Below are positions 54,098 through 62,682 of a stretch of DNA of 64,000 nucleotides, one piece after another (positions within the stretch are counted from its first letter, which is position 1; each line of letters opens with the position of its first letter). The stretch is taken from contig NZ_KQ948924.1 of assembly GCF_001514235.1 (NCBI RefSeq), positions 248,001 through 312,000 on the forward strand, written 5' to 3'. Below the pieces are notes generated by a model. The model did not search any database and was not told the DNA's origin. It saw nothing but the letters and a program-made list of their open reading frames with translations. This DNA is from Streptomyces caeruleatus. Its GTDB lineage: Bacteria > Actinomycetota > Actinomycetes > Streptomycetales > Streptomycetaceae. The position numbers were made by a program, and so were the translations under genes.

Positions 54098-54106
54098 AAC
54101 AGTCCT

Positions 54107-54158
54107 CCCGTTCGCCTTTAACGATTATGCATAAAGCTAAAGCGTTTAGGCAAACGGG
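54107..54158. promoter_or_regulatory. Long inverted repeat upstream of tetR
   Basis: CCCGTTCGCCTTTAACG (54107-54123) and CGTTTAGGCAAACGGG (54143-54158) are near-perfect reverse complements with one bulge, around an AT-rich centre (ATTATGCATAAAGC) that probably holds the leftward promoter. It begins ten bases upstream of the TetR start codon, where an autoregulatory operator is expected. Confidence 0.65.
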
Positions 54159-54178
54159 AAGGCCGTGAAGGTGACTGG

Positions 54179-54661
54179 CTAAAGCGACCGGTACATGATG
54201 TGCAGGCCCACCCGCCCGTGCCGAGGGTGGTCGAACGCCTCCGGGACGGTGCCGAGAATCGTGAAGCCGAGGGAGGTCCACAGGCGCACGGCCGGGTTGG
54301 TCTCGACGACGGCGTTGAAGACCATGCCCCGGTAGCCCTCATCCTTGGCCGCGACCAGCAGATGCTCGGCGAGGGCACGGCCGACGCCGCGCCCGCCGTG
54401 GTCGGGGTCCACCATGAAGCCGGCGTTGGCGATACCGGCGGCGGGGCCGCCGTAGTTGGGGGTGAGGTAGGCGGAGGCGACGACGACTCCGGCGTCGTCC
54501 TCGACGACGTAGACGCTCTTGGCCGGGTTCATCCACAGGGTCCGCGCGTCGTTCTCGGAGGTGTCCGGGTCCCAGGCGTAGGTCTCGCCGGCGGCGACGA
54601 TCCGGTGCCAGAAAGACCAAATCCGCGGCCAGTCGTCGGCCGCGGCTTCTCTGATCAGCAT
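54179..54661 (-). CDS. GNAT-family N-acetyltransferase
   Basis: A 160-residue acetyl-CoA-dependent transferase. It begins MLIREAAADDWPRIWSFWHRIV, has SVYVVEDDAGVVVASAYLTP and the acetyl-CoA pyrophosphate loop MVDPDHGGRGVGRALAEHLL (Q/R-x-x-G-x-G/A equivalent RGVGRA), then VFNAVVETNPAVRLWTSLGF. Proteins of this kind modify small amines or antibiotics, or proteins; the substrate is not evident. It stands alone after the TetR operator region. Confidence 0.87.
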   Translation of the reverse strand: MLIREAAADDWPRIWSFWHRIVAAGETYAWDPDTSENDARTLWMNPAKSVYVVEDDAGVVVASAYLTPNYGGPAAGIANAGFMVDPDHGGRGVGRALAEHLLVAAKDEGYRGMVFNAVVETNPAVRLWTSLGFTILGTVPEAFDHPRHGRVGLHIMYRSL

Positions 54662-54727
54662 GGGCGTGAGTCTCGCACGCCCATGCGTCCGGCAATCGCG
54701 AAGGGCTCTGCCCCTTCGGTCGACTCG

Positions 54728-54901
54728 TCAGTCGACGCTGGGCAGGATGTGGGGCTCGGCGAGGTCGTCCTCGTAGCCCGCCAGGCGGATGGGGGCGGAC
54801 CTGGCCCACACATCGAGACTGCCGATCTCCTTGGACCGGCGGCCCGCGCGCTCCGTGCGTTCCTTGGGGCGCTGTTCGCGATTCGTCTGCTCAGGTGTCA
54901 C
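54728..54901 (-). CDS. Small 57-residue protein of unknown function
   Basis: A short gene shown by its site: AAGGAG lies six bases before GTG 54901, and the frame runs 57 codons to TGA. The product begins VTPEQTNREQRPKERTERAG, a basic stretch, then KEIGSLDVWARSAPIRLAGY and ends EDDLAEPHILPSVD, an acidic tail. It has no Cys, signal or membrane segment. The distinct basic and acidic halves and an abrupt LPSVD end look like a real small conserved protein rather than noise; I believe similar ones occur in other Streptomyces but cannot verify it. Function unknown. Confidence 0.65.
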   Translation of the reverse strand: MTPEQTNREQRPKERTERAGRRSKEIGSLDVWARSAPIRLAGYEDDLAEPHILPSVD

Positions 54902-55374
54902 CGCGCACTCCTTTTGTGTCGGATCACCCTCGGGGCGAGGCCGGTCCAGTCTGCGGTCCGGTACTTGACGCCCGCTCGGGTCTTACTCAAAGTCGGCTCG
55001 GACGCGGTGGCGCCGGTGTACTGCTGTGAGAGCAGGCCGTTGTGCACCGGCTTGTCCCGGGACGGACCGTGGGTGTGGGTTGGGACCCTGTCATGCTGTC
55101 CGTCCGCTACAGACTAACCAAATGAGCGGGCGCCCGCTCGATGGGGCTGCAAACAAGCGGTAACTATCCGGAGTCGACCGGATTTCACCTGCCCGCCATC
55201 TCCTGTTTTGCTGTGAATTACGGCATTTACCAGTCACTCGTTCGGCTCAACGACATCACGCCACCCCGTGTCGGACCTCGCCACGCCGCGCAGTTCAGGT
55301 CCCGTTGGCCGAATCGCAAGGCGGCCATGATCTGCTGACGGACGCCAACGGCCAGCCGGCGGGAGGACTGACGC
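54902..55374. other. Intergenic region, no convincing gene
   Basis: This 473-base region lies between the divergent small gene and the HD-like gene. Part of it (about 55190-55260) is markedly less GC-rich than the surroundings. A 65-codon frame at 55141-55338 has no ribosome binding site and atypical composition, and I do not call it. Promoters for both neighbours must lie here. Confidence 0.5.
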
Positions 55375-55824
55375 ATGGAGCTGCGCAGTGTCGAAGAGCT
55401 GATGGATCTGCTGTACGCCTGCCGGGGCACCCGGGACGTCCCGGCCCCCGGGAGGGCCCGGGTCGATCTGCACCAACACGCGCTGCGGACCGCCGCCCTG
55501 CTGCGCCGCACCCGCCCCGCCGACAAGGAGCTCCAGGTCGCGGGGCTCGTGCAGGTCATCGGCCCGCTGCTGCGCCCGAGCGACGCGGCCCGCCACTCCG
55601 AGTCCGCGGCGGACGCGGTGCGCCCCCTCCTCGGCGAACGGGTCTCCCGCCTCGTCCGCGACCACCACCGGGCCCCGGACTCCGCGGACGACGACCTGCA
55701 GCGGCTGCGCCAGGCCGACGAGGAGGGCCGCGGCGCCGAGTTCGACGCCGGGGTCCTTGAGGACTGGCGCACGGTCCTGGAGCTGGTGGCGGCACGGAAC
55801 TCGCCGCTCGGGGCTGTTGACTGA
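55375..55824 (+). CDS. Degenerate HD-domain protein (PhnZ-like fold)
   Basis: A 149-residue helical protein related to small HD-domain oxygenases/phosphohydrolases such as PhnZ. The region VDLHQHALRTAALLRRTRPADKELQVAGLVQVIGPLL aligns with the HD family pattern, but the usual LLHDIG metal motif reads LVQVIG, so both metal-binding His and Asp are lost. VRPLLGERVSRLVRDHHRAP and LRQADEEGRGAEFD follow. Catalysis by the usual metal chemistry is improbable; a binding or regulatory role is possible. GGAGG precedes ATG 55375. An SDR gene follows 26 bases later. Confidence 0.7.
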   Translation: MELRSVEELMDLLYACRGTRDVPAPGRARVDLHQHALRTAALLRRTRPADKELQVAGLVQVIGPLLRPSDAARHSESAADAVRPLLGERVSRLVRDHHRAPDSADDDLQRLRQADEEGRGAEFDAGVLEDWRTVLELVAARNSPLGAVD

Positions 55825-55849
55825 CGGCCCGTCATGAGACGGTACGGCG

Positions 55850-56656
55850 ATGACGTCGCCGTACGGACTTCAGGGCAGGGCCGCCGTCGTCACCGGCGCC
55901 ACCCGCGGCATCGGGCACGCCGTCGCCCGGCACCTGGCCGACGCCGGAGCGCTGGTGTGCGTGACCGCGCGGGACGCGGACGAGGTACGGCGGGCCGCCA
56001 CCGGGCTCGGCGGCATCGGGGTGCCCGGCAGCGTGGCCGACCCGGACCATCTGCGGGCGGTCGTGGAGCTGACCCTGCACGAGTTCGGCCGGATCGACGT
56101 ACTGGTGAACAACGCCGCGACCAACCTGCCGTACGGCCCCCTCATGGACGTCGATCCCCACGCCTGGCGCGAGGCCTTCACCGTGAACGTCGAGGCACCC
56201 CTGCGGCTCGTCCAGTGCGCCTGGCGGGCCTGGATGCGCGACCACGGCGGCGCGGTCGTCAACATCTGCACCGAGGGCGCCACCCACGTCGGCCCCCGCA
56301 TCGGCGCCTACGGCACCACCAAGGCCTCCCTGCTCCACCTCACCCAACAGCTCGCGGGCGAACTGGCGCCGAAGGTGCGGGTCAACTCGGTGTCCCCCGG
56401 CCTGGTCCGCACGGAAATGGCACGGTTCGTGTGGGAGCCGGGCGAGGAGGAGGTCGCCGCCGGACTCCCGCTCGGGCGCATCGGGGAACCGGAGGATGTG
56501 GCACGGGCGGTGGTGTGGCTGGCGTCGGACCAGGCGGAGTGGGTGACGGGGGCAGACCTGGTGGTGGACGGAGGCACTCGGGTACGCGCGGCGCACACGG
56601 CAACGGCGTACGCGATACACCAGCACCTACGGACGCCGGGAACTCGGCCCACCTGA
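55850..56656 (+). CDS. SDR-family oxidoreductase (FabG-like)
   Basis: A 268-residue classical SDR. AAVVTGATRGIGHAVARHLA binds NAD(P), VTARDADE suggests a positive charge-poor pocket, VLVNNAATNLPYG is the NNAG equivalent, and AYGTTKASLLHLTQQLAG has the Tyr-x3-Lys. The catalytic Ser, 13 residues before the Tyr, is replaced by Thr (VVNICTEGATHV). Thr can partly replace Ser, so activity is not excluded. NSVSPGLVRTEMARFVW and TGADLVVDGGTRV close the fold. It probably forms an operon with the HD-like gene. Substrate unknown. Confidence 0.83.
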   Translation: MTSPYGLQGRAAVVTGATRGIGHAVARHLADAGALVCVTARDADEVRRAATGLGGIGVPGSVADPDHLRAVVELTLHEFGRIDVLVNNAATNLPYGPLMDVDPHAWREAFTVNVEAPLRLVQCAWRAWMRDHGGAVVNICTEGATHVGPRIGAYGTTKASLLHLTQQLAGELAPKVRVNSVSPGLVRTEMARFVWEPGEEEVAAGLPLGRIGEPEDVARAVVWLASDQAEWVTGADLVVDGGTRVRAAHTATAYAIHQHLRTPGTRPT

Positions 56657-56741
56657 GGGGCGCGGGGCTGTATGGATGTGCGGCTCCGCCGCGTGGGCGC
56701 GACCAGCCCCCGCTCACCCGCAGCCGCACGACCGCCCCCGC

Positions 56742-58259
56742 CTACCACTTGCCAGGCGCGTAATCCTTCAGAAAGACCCCGTACACATCCTCCCCGCCCT
56801 CACCCCGCACGATCGGGTCGTACACCCGAGCCGCCCCGTCGACCAGATCGAGCGGAGCGTGGAACCCCTCCTCGGCGAGCCGCAACTTGTCGAAGTGGGG
56901 ACGCTCATCGGTGATCCAGCCCGTGTCGACCGACGTCATCAGGATGCCGTCACTCTGGAACATCTCCTGCGCGCTGGTCCGCGTGACCATGTTCATCGCG
57001 GCCTTCGCGGCATTCGTGTTCGGATGCCCCGCGCCCTTGTAGCCGCGCCCGAAGACACCCTCCATCGCGGAGACGTTCACGACGTACGCCCGCCCGCTCG
57101 CCGCCTTCTTCGCGGCGTCGGCCATCGCCGGCCGGAGCTTGCTGATCAGGATGAACGGCGCGGTGTAGTTGCACAGCTGGGTCTCGAGGAGCTCCACCGG
57201 GGAGATCTGCTCGATCGTCTGCACCCAGGTGTTGCTGTCGACGACGTCGGGCACGAGTCCGCCCGCGTCGATCGCGGTGCCGTCGAGGTGTCGGGCGACG
57301 CTGGCGTTACCCGCGACCAGGGCGAGGTCCGCGACCTTCTGGGCGTCGAGGCCGCTGGTGCCGAGCGGCAGCGCGGCGAGGCCGTCGACCGCGCCGGAGT
57401 TGAAGGCGCCGATGACGTGGTGGGCGGGGAGTTCACCGGCGGGCAGCGGGGCGCTCTCGCCGTCGACCAGGGCGGCGTAGGCGGAGGGCAGCCGGCGTAC
57501 GGTCTGCGTCGCGTTGTTGACGAGGATGTCGAGGGGGCCGGCGTCGGCGACCTGGTCGGCGAGGGCGACGGCCTGGGCCGGGTCGCGCAGGTCGATGCCG
57601 ACGACCTCCAGGCGGTGCATCCAGTCCGCGGAGTCGTCCATGGCCTTGAAACGGCGGATGGCGTCCTTCGGGAAACGCGTGGTGATCGTGGTGTGCGCGC
57701 CGTCCCGCAGCAGCCTGAGCGCGATGTACATGCCGATCTTGGCGCGGCCGCCGGTGAGCAGGGCGCGCTTGCCGGTGAGGTCGGCGCCGGCGTCGCGCTT
57801 GGCGCGGTTCAGGGCGGCGCAGTCCGGACAGAGCTGGTGGTAGAAGTAGTCGACTTCCACGTACCGGGTCTTGCAGGTGTAGCAGGAGCGCGGGCGCTGG
57901 AGTATCCCCGCGATCTTGCCGGCGTCGGTGGCCGACGACGGCAGGATGCCCTCGGTCTCGTCGTCGATGCGCTGCGCCGAGCCGGTCGCCGTGGCCTCCG
58001 TGACCGCCTTGTCGTGGGCGGTCTTGGCGGCCCGGCGCTCCTGGCGGCGGCGCTGCTTGACGGTGCGGTAGATCCCGGCGGTCGCCCGGCGCACGGTGAT
58101 CGCGTCGGGGTGGTCGACCTCCAGCCTGTCGAGCTCGTCCAGCACGCTCAGGCACACGGCGAGCCGCTCCGGGTCGATGCCGGGGCCGTACACGACCTCG
58201 TCACCGGACTCGTGCACGACCTCGTTCGCGGTCGCCGAGCCTTCCTCTGTCACCGTCAT
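56742..58259 (-). CDS. Atypical SDR with N-terminal Cys-rich (zinc-ribbon-like) part
   Basis: A 505-residue protein. The first 160 residues are unlike other SDRs and hold SCYTCKTRYVEVDYFYHQLCPDC, a CxxC-CxxC pair likely to bind zinc. The SDR fold starts with KRALLTGGRAKIGMYIALRL, then LDILVNNATQTVRR, and later YVVNVSAMEGVFGRGYKGAG and HPNTNAAKAAMNMVTRTSA. At the usual Tyr-x3-Lys position the residue before AAK is Thr, so the catalytic Tyr is absent. It ends VYGVFLKDYAPGKW. ATG 58259 is chosen because it starts the conserved part. Function unknown; it may bind a nucleotide without classic SDR chemistry. Confidence 0.75.
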   Translation of the reverse strand: MTVTEEGSATANEVVHESGDEVVYGPGIDPERLAVCLSVLDELDRLEVDHPDAITVRRATAGIYRTVKQRRRQERRAAKTAHDKAVTEATATGSAQRIDDETEGILPSSATDAGKIAGILQRPRSCYTCKTRYVEVDYFYHQLCPDCAALNRAKRDAGADLTGKRALLTGGRAKIGMYIALRLLRDGAHTTITTRFPKDAIRRFKAMDDSADWMHRLEVVGIDLRDPAQAVALADQVADAGPLDILVNNATQTVRRLPSAYAALVDGESAPLPAGELPAHHVIGAFNSGAVDGLAALPLGTSGLDAQKVADLALVAGNASVARHLDGTAIDAGGLVPDVVDSNTWVQTIEQISPVELLETQLCNYTAPFILISKLRPAMADAAKKAASGRAYVVNVSAMEGVFGRGYKGAGHPNTNAAKAAMNMVTRTSAQEMFQSDGILMTSVDTGWITDERPHFDKLRLAEEGFHAPLDLVDGAARVYDPIVRGEGGEDVYGVFLKDYAPGKW

Positions 58260-58383
58260 CGCGCTGCCGTTTCCCTGATCACCCGAGCGGCGCTCCGACC
58301 GCGCCCGCTTTCGAACGGGGAATTGTACGGAGCGCCGGGTCACTCCTCCAAAATCCGGCGAAGGACCCCGGGAAACCGGGGGT

Positions 58384-59721
58384 TCAGGGAGCGCAGGCGG
58401 CGATCAGTGACTCCACCTCCTCGGAGACCGCCCTGGCCAGCACGTCGAGATCCGGTACGGCCTCCGCGTCGGCGACGAGCCCGTAGTGGACGCGGCCCCG
58501 GTACGTCGAGATCGCGACGGCCAGGGACTGGCCGCGGGCCAGCGGGGCGAACGGGAAGACCTCGGTGACCTGGTGGCCGCCGAGCTTCAGGGCGATGCCG
58601 GGCAGCGGCACGCTGGTCACCAGGATGTCGAACCAGAGCCGGGCGGCCTGGCTGACCAGCGGTCCGCCGATCCGGTGGCCGAGCGCCGGGACGTGGTCGG
58701 CGAGCAGGGCGACGGCCCCCGCGCCCCGGTTGGGTCCGGCGTCCTTGTTGCGATCCATTGCGGTGCGGACCGTGGCGAGGCGGCGCAGCGGGTCTGGGTC
58801 GTCGACCGGAAGCCGTATCAGGTAACCCGAGAGCCGGTTGCCCTGTGGGTGCGCGGTGCGGGGCCGGCGCTTGGAGACGGGGATCAGGGCGCGGGGCGCG
58901 ACCCCCTCGCTGCCGTCGCCGCGCTCGTCGAGCCAGCGGCGCAGGGCGCCCGCGACGACGGCGATCAGGACGTCGTTGACGGTGCCGCCGACGGCCTTGC
59001 GGACCACGTGCACATCGTCGATGTCCACGACGACCCCGGCGGTACGGCGGGTTCCGCTGGGCTCGGCGACCAACGCGGACGACGAGCGCACGCCGAACGT
59101 GGACACGGCGACGGAGGCGCCGATGTCCAGGGCCCGGCCGACGTCCGACAGAGCGCCGCGGACCAGCCCCGGCAGCCTGCGCACATCCGGCAGACCACGG
59201 ACTCGGGGCTCCTCGGGGCGGGGCTTGCGGGCGGGCATGTCCATGGGGTCGAGGACGGCGGCGGCCAGGGTCAGCGCGCGCAGTCCGTCGGCGAGGGCGT
59301 GGTGGAACTTGAACAGCACGGCGAAGGACACGCCGTCCTCTCCCGGCAGTACATGCGCCTCCCATGGCGGCCGGCCGCGCTCCAGCGGGCGCTCCATGAG
59401 CCGTCCCGCGACCGCCTGGAAGTCGGCGGTCGGGGCGTGCAGCCGGACGTGGTCGAGCGGATCGAAGTCCGGGGCGGGCTCCCGGGTGGCTCCGCCGAAC
59501 GAGAACGGCTGCAGGAGGCCGACCGGCTGCCAGGCGTCACGGATGCGCATCCGCAGTCCCGGCACGGCGGCGGCACGGGCGGCCAGCAGGTCGGCCGCGT
59601 GGGCTCCGGCGGTGGGCGAGTGCGCGGTGAAGACACCGAGCGCGCCCAGGTGCATGGGGTGTTCCGCGGACTCGATGTTCCAGAACGCCAGGTCGAGAGG
59701 TGCCAGCAGGTCAGAAGTCAA
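58384..59721 (-). CDS. Wax ester synthase / diacylglycerol acyltransferase (WS/DGAT)
   Basis: A 445-residue acyltransferase that makes triacylglycerol or wax esters from acyl-CoA. The catalytic HHxxxDG motif is HHALADG at 140-146. Other family markers are MTSDLLAPLDLAFWNIESAEHPMHLGALGVF at the start, VNDVLIAVVAGALRRWL, and the C-terminal VTSVPLPGIALKLGGHQVTEVFPFAPLARGQSL. It starts with TTG at 59721, with GAGG seven bases before. Streptomyces store TAG in late growth; the neighbouring glycogen genes also belong to carbon storage, though in separate transcripts. Confidence 0.9.
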   Translation of the reverse strand: MTSDLLAPLDLAFWNIESAEHPMHLGALGVFTAHSPTAGAHAADLLAARAAAVPGLRMRIRDAWQPVGLLQPFSFGGATREPAPDFDPLDHVRLHAPTADFQAVAGRLMERPLERGRPPWEAHVLPGEDGVSFAVLFKFHHALADGLRALTLAAAVLDPMDMPARKPRPEEPRVRGLPDVRRLPGLVRGALSDVGRALDIGASVAVSTFGVRSSSALVAEPSGTRRTAGVVVDIDDVHVVRKAVGGTVNDVLIAVVAGALRRWLDERGDGSEGVAPRALIPVSKRRPRTAHPQGNRLSGYLIRLPVDDPDPLRRLATVRTAMDRNKDAGPNRGAGAVALLADHVPALGHRIGGPLVSQAARLWFDILVTSVPLPGIALKLGGHQVTEVFPFAPLARGQSLAVAISTYRGRVHYGLVADAEAVPDLDVLARAVSEEVESLIAACAP

Positions 59722-59820
59722 TGGCTTGCCTCGCGTCGACGAAGGGTGGACCAGCAGTCAATCGCCCGCTGGCGATTACAGTCAAGTACGATCAAGCTAC
59801 GCTCAGTTAACGGCAGATTA

Positions 59821-59850
59821 AGTCCCGCCCCTCATGAAAGGGGCGGGACT
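59821..59850 (-). terminator. Hairpin after the broken GH2 gene
   Basis: Perfect 12-bp arms AGTCCCGCCCCT (59821-59832) and AGGGGCGGGACT (59839-59850) with a six-base loop, 17 bases past the GH2 stop. Confidence 0.85.
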
Positions 59851-59866
59851 CATGGTGCATATGAGG

Positions 59867-61272
59867 TCACTTCAGCACGGGTAGCGGCACCGGGCATCCC
59901 GACGGTGTCACCCGAGAGGCGTCACGGATGAGCGCCTCGTGAGCGGACCTGACCCGTTCGGTGTCCCGTTTGAGCACGGCGCGGTCGTAGGTCAGGAGCC
60001 CGTTCAGCTCACCCTCGACGTCCGTGATCTGGGTGTAGACGGCACCGTTGCCGCCCCGGCAGACCAGGGCGCGCACCTCGTCGAGCTTGGTGAGGTAGTC
60101 GTCGGTGTAGGTCGCCGGGTCGACGTCGACGTACGACTGCTGCACCGACCAGGCCTGCCCGGGGACCGCCAGGCCGAGGCCGCCGTACTCGCCGCTGACC
60201 AGTGCCCGTTCGCCGTCGGGCCGGGGCGGCAGGGCCGGGCTGGGACAGCCGTGCTCGTCCATGATGTCGCCGGCGTTGCCGTCGGCCCCGAGGTTCAGCC
60301 CCGACTGGTTGTTGACCAGCCGGGTCGGGTCCCAGGACTTCGCCTGCTCGGCGACGCGGCCGATGTCGTACTGGCCCCAGCCCTCGTTGAAGGTGACCCA
60401 CGTGATCACCGACGGGCTGCCGGCGTGCTCGTCGATCATCTGCTTCATCTCGCGCTCGTACTGCGCGCGGGCCCCGGCGCTCGGGTTCACCCCCGCGGTC
60501 ATCACGGGCATGTCCTGCCACACCAGCAGGCCCAGCCGGTCGGCCCAGTAGAACCAGCGGTCCGGCTCGACCTTGATGCGCTTGCGCACCGAGTTGAACC
60601 CCAGTTCCTTGTGCGCCTTCACGTCGTACGCGAGAGCCTCGTCGGTCGGCGTGTGCAGGCCGTCGGGCCAGAAGCCCTGGTCGAGGGTGGCCATCAGGAA
60701 GACCGGCGCCCCGTTGAGGGCCGTGCGCGGCACGCCGTTCACCTTCTCGACGGCGATGGAGCGCATCCCGAAGTAGCTGCCGACGCGGTCGGCGCCGACG
60801 GTCACCTTGAGGTCGTACAGGAACGGGTCGTCGGGTGACCACAGGTGCGGGTCGCGGAGGGTGAGCGTGAGCGGCTGTCCGGTGCGGCCGCTCGCGGTGG
60901 CGACCTTGCGCCGCCCTTCGTACGCCGTCGCCGTGACCGGGACGCCGTCGCGCACACCCTGAGCCTCTACGGTGAGCGCGCCGGCGTCGACGTCGGGGAC
61001 GAGCCCCAGCCCGTCCACGTGATCCGGGGCGACCAGCTCCAGCCACACCGTCTGCCAGATACCGGAGGACGGGGTGTACCAGATGCCGCTCGGGTCCATG
61101 CGCTGCTTGCCGAGGGGCGGGTCTCGCCGTTCGCCGCGTCGGTCGGGTCGTGGACGCCCACGATGAGCTCCTGGGCGCGGCCGGGCTTCAGGGCGTCGGT
61201 GATGTCTGCGGCGAACTTGTCGTAGCCGCCCGCGTGCTCTGTGACCTTGGTGCCGTTGACGTACACCTCGGT
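59867..61272 (-). pseudogene. GH2 glycoside hydrolase, N-terminally truncated and frameshifted
   Basis: The frame reads as a family GH2 enzyme (beta-galactosidase/glucuronidase class): EVYVNGTKVTEHAGGYDKF, RAQELIVGVHDPTDA, then after a one-base shift in a four-C tract (61114-61117) GKQRMDPSGIWYTPSSGIWQ, FGMRSIAVEKVNGVPR, RKRIKVEPDRWFYWADRLG and the acid/base region ITWVTFNEGWGQYDIGRV, ending VSGEYGG and CPVPLPVLK. About the first 150-200 residues of the sugar-binding domain are missing: homology begins near 61272 after unrelated sequence. The gene cannot make an intact enzyme. The C-tract shift alone could be a sequencing error, but the lost N-terminus is not. Confidence 0.8.
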
Positions 61273-61353
61273 CAGGCCATGGATCAACGTTGTCATGGAC
61301 AGGTGTTGGCATGACAGCACGGATCCCGGCCGCCCGTCCAGGTACATGACAAG

Positions 61354-61380
61354 AGTCCCGCCCCTGGACGGGACGGGACT
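61354..61380 (-). terminator. Hairpin after glgC
   Basis: Arms AGTCCCG (61354-61360) and CGGGACT (61374-61380) with an inner GC-rich stem, about 30-57 bases past the glgC stop. Its left arm (AGTCCCGCCCCT) repeats that of the terminator at 59821. Confidence 0.65.
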
Positions 61381-61410
61381 CGCACTGCCCTCGGTGTCGC
61401 CTCGCGCCCG

Positions 61411-62631
61411 CTACGGGACGCGCTGCTCCTTTCCCAGCGCGATCACTCCGCCCTTGGAGACGGTGTACAACTCGGCGTCCCGCTCCGGGTTGACGCCGAT
61501 GGTCGCGCCCGGCGGCACCTCGACGTTCTTGTCCAGCACGGCACCCCGCACCACCGCGCCCCGCCCGATGCGCACGTTGTCGTGCAGCACCGCCCCCTGC
61601 ACCACGGCCCCCGGGTCGACCACGACGCCCGGCGAGAGCACGGACCGCGTGACCTGGCCGCGTATGAGGCAGCCGGCGCTGATGATGGACTCGCTGGCCA
61701 TGCCGCCCGCGTTGAAGCGGGCCGGGGAGAGCTGGCCGGAGTGGGTGTAGATGGGCCAGTTGCGGTTGTAGAGGTTGAAGGCGGGGCGCTCGGCGATCAG
61801 GTCCATGTGGGCGTCGTAGTAGGCGTCGAGGGTGCCGACGTCCCGCCAGTAGCCCCGGTCGCGGTTGGTCTCGCCGGGGACGTGGTTGGCGCTGAAGTCG
61901 TACAGCTGGGCCTCGCCCCGGCCCGTGAGCTGCGGCAGGATCGAACCGCCCATGTCGTGCACGGAGTTCTCGTCCTCGGCGTCGCGCTGGAGGGCCTCGA
62001 TGAGGGCCTTGGTGGTGAAGATGTAGTTGCCCATCGAGGCGAACACGCACTCGGGGTCGTCCGGGAGGCCGGGCGGGTCGGCGGGCTTCTCCAGGAAGCG
62101 CTCCACGGTCAGGCCGTCGGAGCCGGGGCTGATCACGCCGAACGACGACGACTCGCCGCGCGGCACGCGGATGCCGGCCACCGTCACCCCCGCGCCGCTC
62201 TCGATGTGCTGGGACAGCATCTGGCGCGGGTCCATGCGGTACACGTGGTCGGCGCCGAACACCGCGACGTACTCGGGGCGTTCGTCGTAGACCAGGTTCA
62301 GGGACTGCAGGATCGCGTCCGCGCTGCCGAGGTACCAGCGCGGGCCGAGCCGCTGCTGGGCCGGGACCGGGGTGACGTAGTTGCCCAGCAGGCTGGACAT
62401 CCGCCAGGTCGTGGTGATGTGCCGGTCCAGCGAGTGCGACTTGTACTGCGTGAGCACGCAGATGCGCAGGATGTCGGCGTTGACGAGGTTGGAGAGGACG
62501 AAGTCGACCAGGCGATACGTTCCTCCGAAGGTGACCGCGGGTTTCGCGCGGTCCGCGGTCAGGGGCATCAGGCGTTTGCCTTCTCCGCCCGCCAGCACGA
62601 TTCCGAGCACCGAAGGTCCGCCACGACGCAT
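61411..62631 (-). CDS. glgC: Glucose-1-phosphate adenylyltransferase
   Basis: A 406-residue enzyme making ADP-glucose from ATP and glucose-1-phosphate. The N-terminal nucleotidyltransferase domain has [67 protein letters not shown] and [29 protein letters not shown] follows. The C-terminal left-handed beta helix (about 285-406; [39 protein letters not shown]) carries regulator sites. ATG 62631 with GGGGAG six bases upstream is used. It lies 51 bases after glgA on the same strand. Feeds glycogen or maltose-1-phosphate synthesis. Confidence 0.94.
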   Translation of the reverse strand: MRRGGPSVLGIVLAGGEGKRLMPLTADRAKPAVTFGGTYRLVDFVLSNLVNADILRICVLTQYKSHSLDRHITTTWRMSSLLGNYVTPVPAQQRLGPRWYLGSADAILQSLNLVYDERPEYVAVFGADHVYRMDPRQMLSQHIESGAGVTVAGIRVPRGESSSFGVISPGSDGLTVERFLEKPADPPGLPDDPECVFASMGNYIFTTKALIEALQRDAEDENSVHDMGGSILPQLTGRGEAQLYDFSANHVPGETNRDRGYWRDVGTLDAYYDAHMDLIAERPAFNLYNRNWPIYTHSGQLSPARFNAGGMASESIISAGCLIRGQVTRSVLSPGVVVDPGAVVQGAVLHDNVRIGRGAVVRGAVLDKNVEVPPGATIGVNPERDAELYTVSKGGVIALGKEQRVP

Positions 62632-62682
62632 GGCCGCTCCCCTCACCCTGGTTGGTCCCAACCTGCCCCTGAGTAGCGCGCG

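Noticed and set aside
55141..55338. A 65-codon plus-strand frame
   Set aside because: No ribosome binding site, composition unlike the neighbours, and it lies in the less GC-rich promoter-like part of the intergenic space.
59821..61380. The two similar hairpins as ends of a mobile element
   Set aside because: No transposase, target duplication or true terminal inverted repeats. Each lies just downstream of a leftward gene, where a terminator is expected.
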